A DNA stretch of 5,521 bases. Source: an uncultured Dysosmobacter sp. (GTDB taxonomy: Bacteria > Bacillota > Clostridia > Oscillospirales > Oscillospiraceae). The position numbers were made by a program, and so were the translations under genes. Under the pieces are notes generated by a model that saw only the letters and a list, made by a program, of their open reading frames with translations, was not told the origin of the DNA and did no database searches. Shown here in pieces: positions 5,504-5,521 of the stretch. Location of the stretch: assembly GCA_934597465.1 (NCBI GenBank), contig CAKTSC010000114.1:1-5521 (forward strand), in the 5' to 3' direction. How positions within the stretch are numbered: the stretch's first letter is position 1; every line of letters starts with the position of its first letter.

Positions 5504-5521
5504 AGCCGCGCCCCTCCGGCG

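Noticed and set aside
5501..5521. End of a convergent minus-strand gene stopping at TAA 5503-5501
   Set aside because: Only about six codons are visible before the window edge, so it cannot be told from chance. It is mentioned only as a possibility in the repeat entry.

Overview
The window looks like chromosome from a GC-rich anaerobic Firmicute of the Clostridia, probably an Oscillospiraceae-type gut bacterium. This is inferred from strong GGAGG ribosome binding sites, sigma-A-type promoters, a B. subtilis-sized GlgB followed by GlgC, a cysteine-rich cytosolic peptidase, and heavy use of C- and G-ending codons. No genus can be fixed by eye. No mobile element, CRISPR array, tRNA or rRNA was seen.

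Left part (1-2087, minus strand): two glycogen genes transcribed leftward. glgB (branching enzyme, complete) is followed by the first 67 codons of glgC (ADP-glucose pyrophosphorylase), which runs off the left edge. They share an ATGA stop/start overlap, so they are probably translationally coupled. Further glg genes may lie beyond the edge, but that cannot be seen.

Middle (2088-2589): a 502-bp divergent control region. The glgB-proximal half is GC-rich and holds an excellent leftward promoter (TTGACG, 17 bp, TATAAT). The distal half is AT-rich and holds a candidate rightward promoter for the transporter, a weaker second leftward promoter, an inverted repeat (TTTACATG/CATGTAAA) and a 60-bp-spaced direct repeat (TTCTGWCAATTC) that partly resembles the CodY box.

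Right part (2590-5383, plus strand): an OPT-family oligopeptide transporter, then 142 bp carrying three successive short-loop hairpins, then a P1-family (DmpA/BapA/NylC-like, MEROPS S58) self-processing aminopeptidase. The pair suggests peptide import followed by intracellular cleavage, possibly of peptides with D- or beta-residues. A strong intrinsic terminator closes the unit at 5407-5451. Beyond it lie 19-bp degenerate tandem repeats and possibly the 3' end of a convergent gene.

Most of the window is ordinary metabolism. The parts most worth following up are the transporter/peptidase pairing, its structured intercistronic region, and the operator-like repeats in the divergent promoter region.
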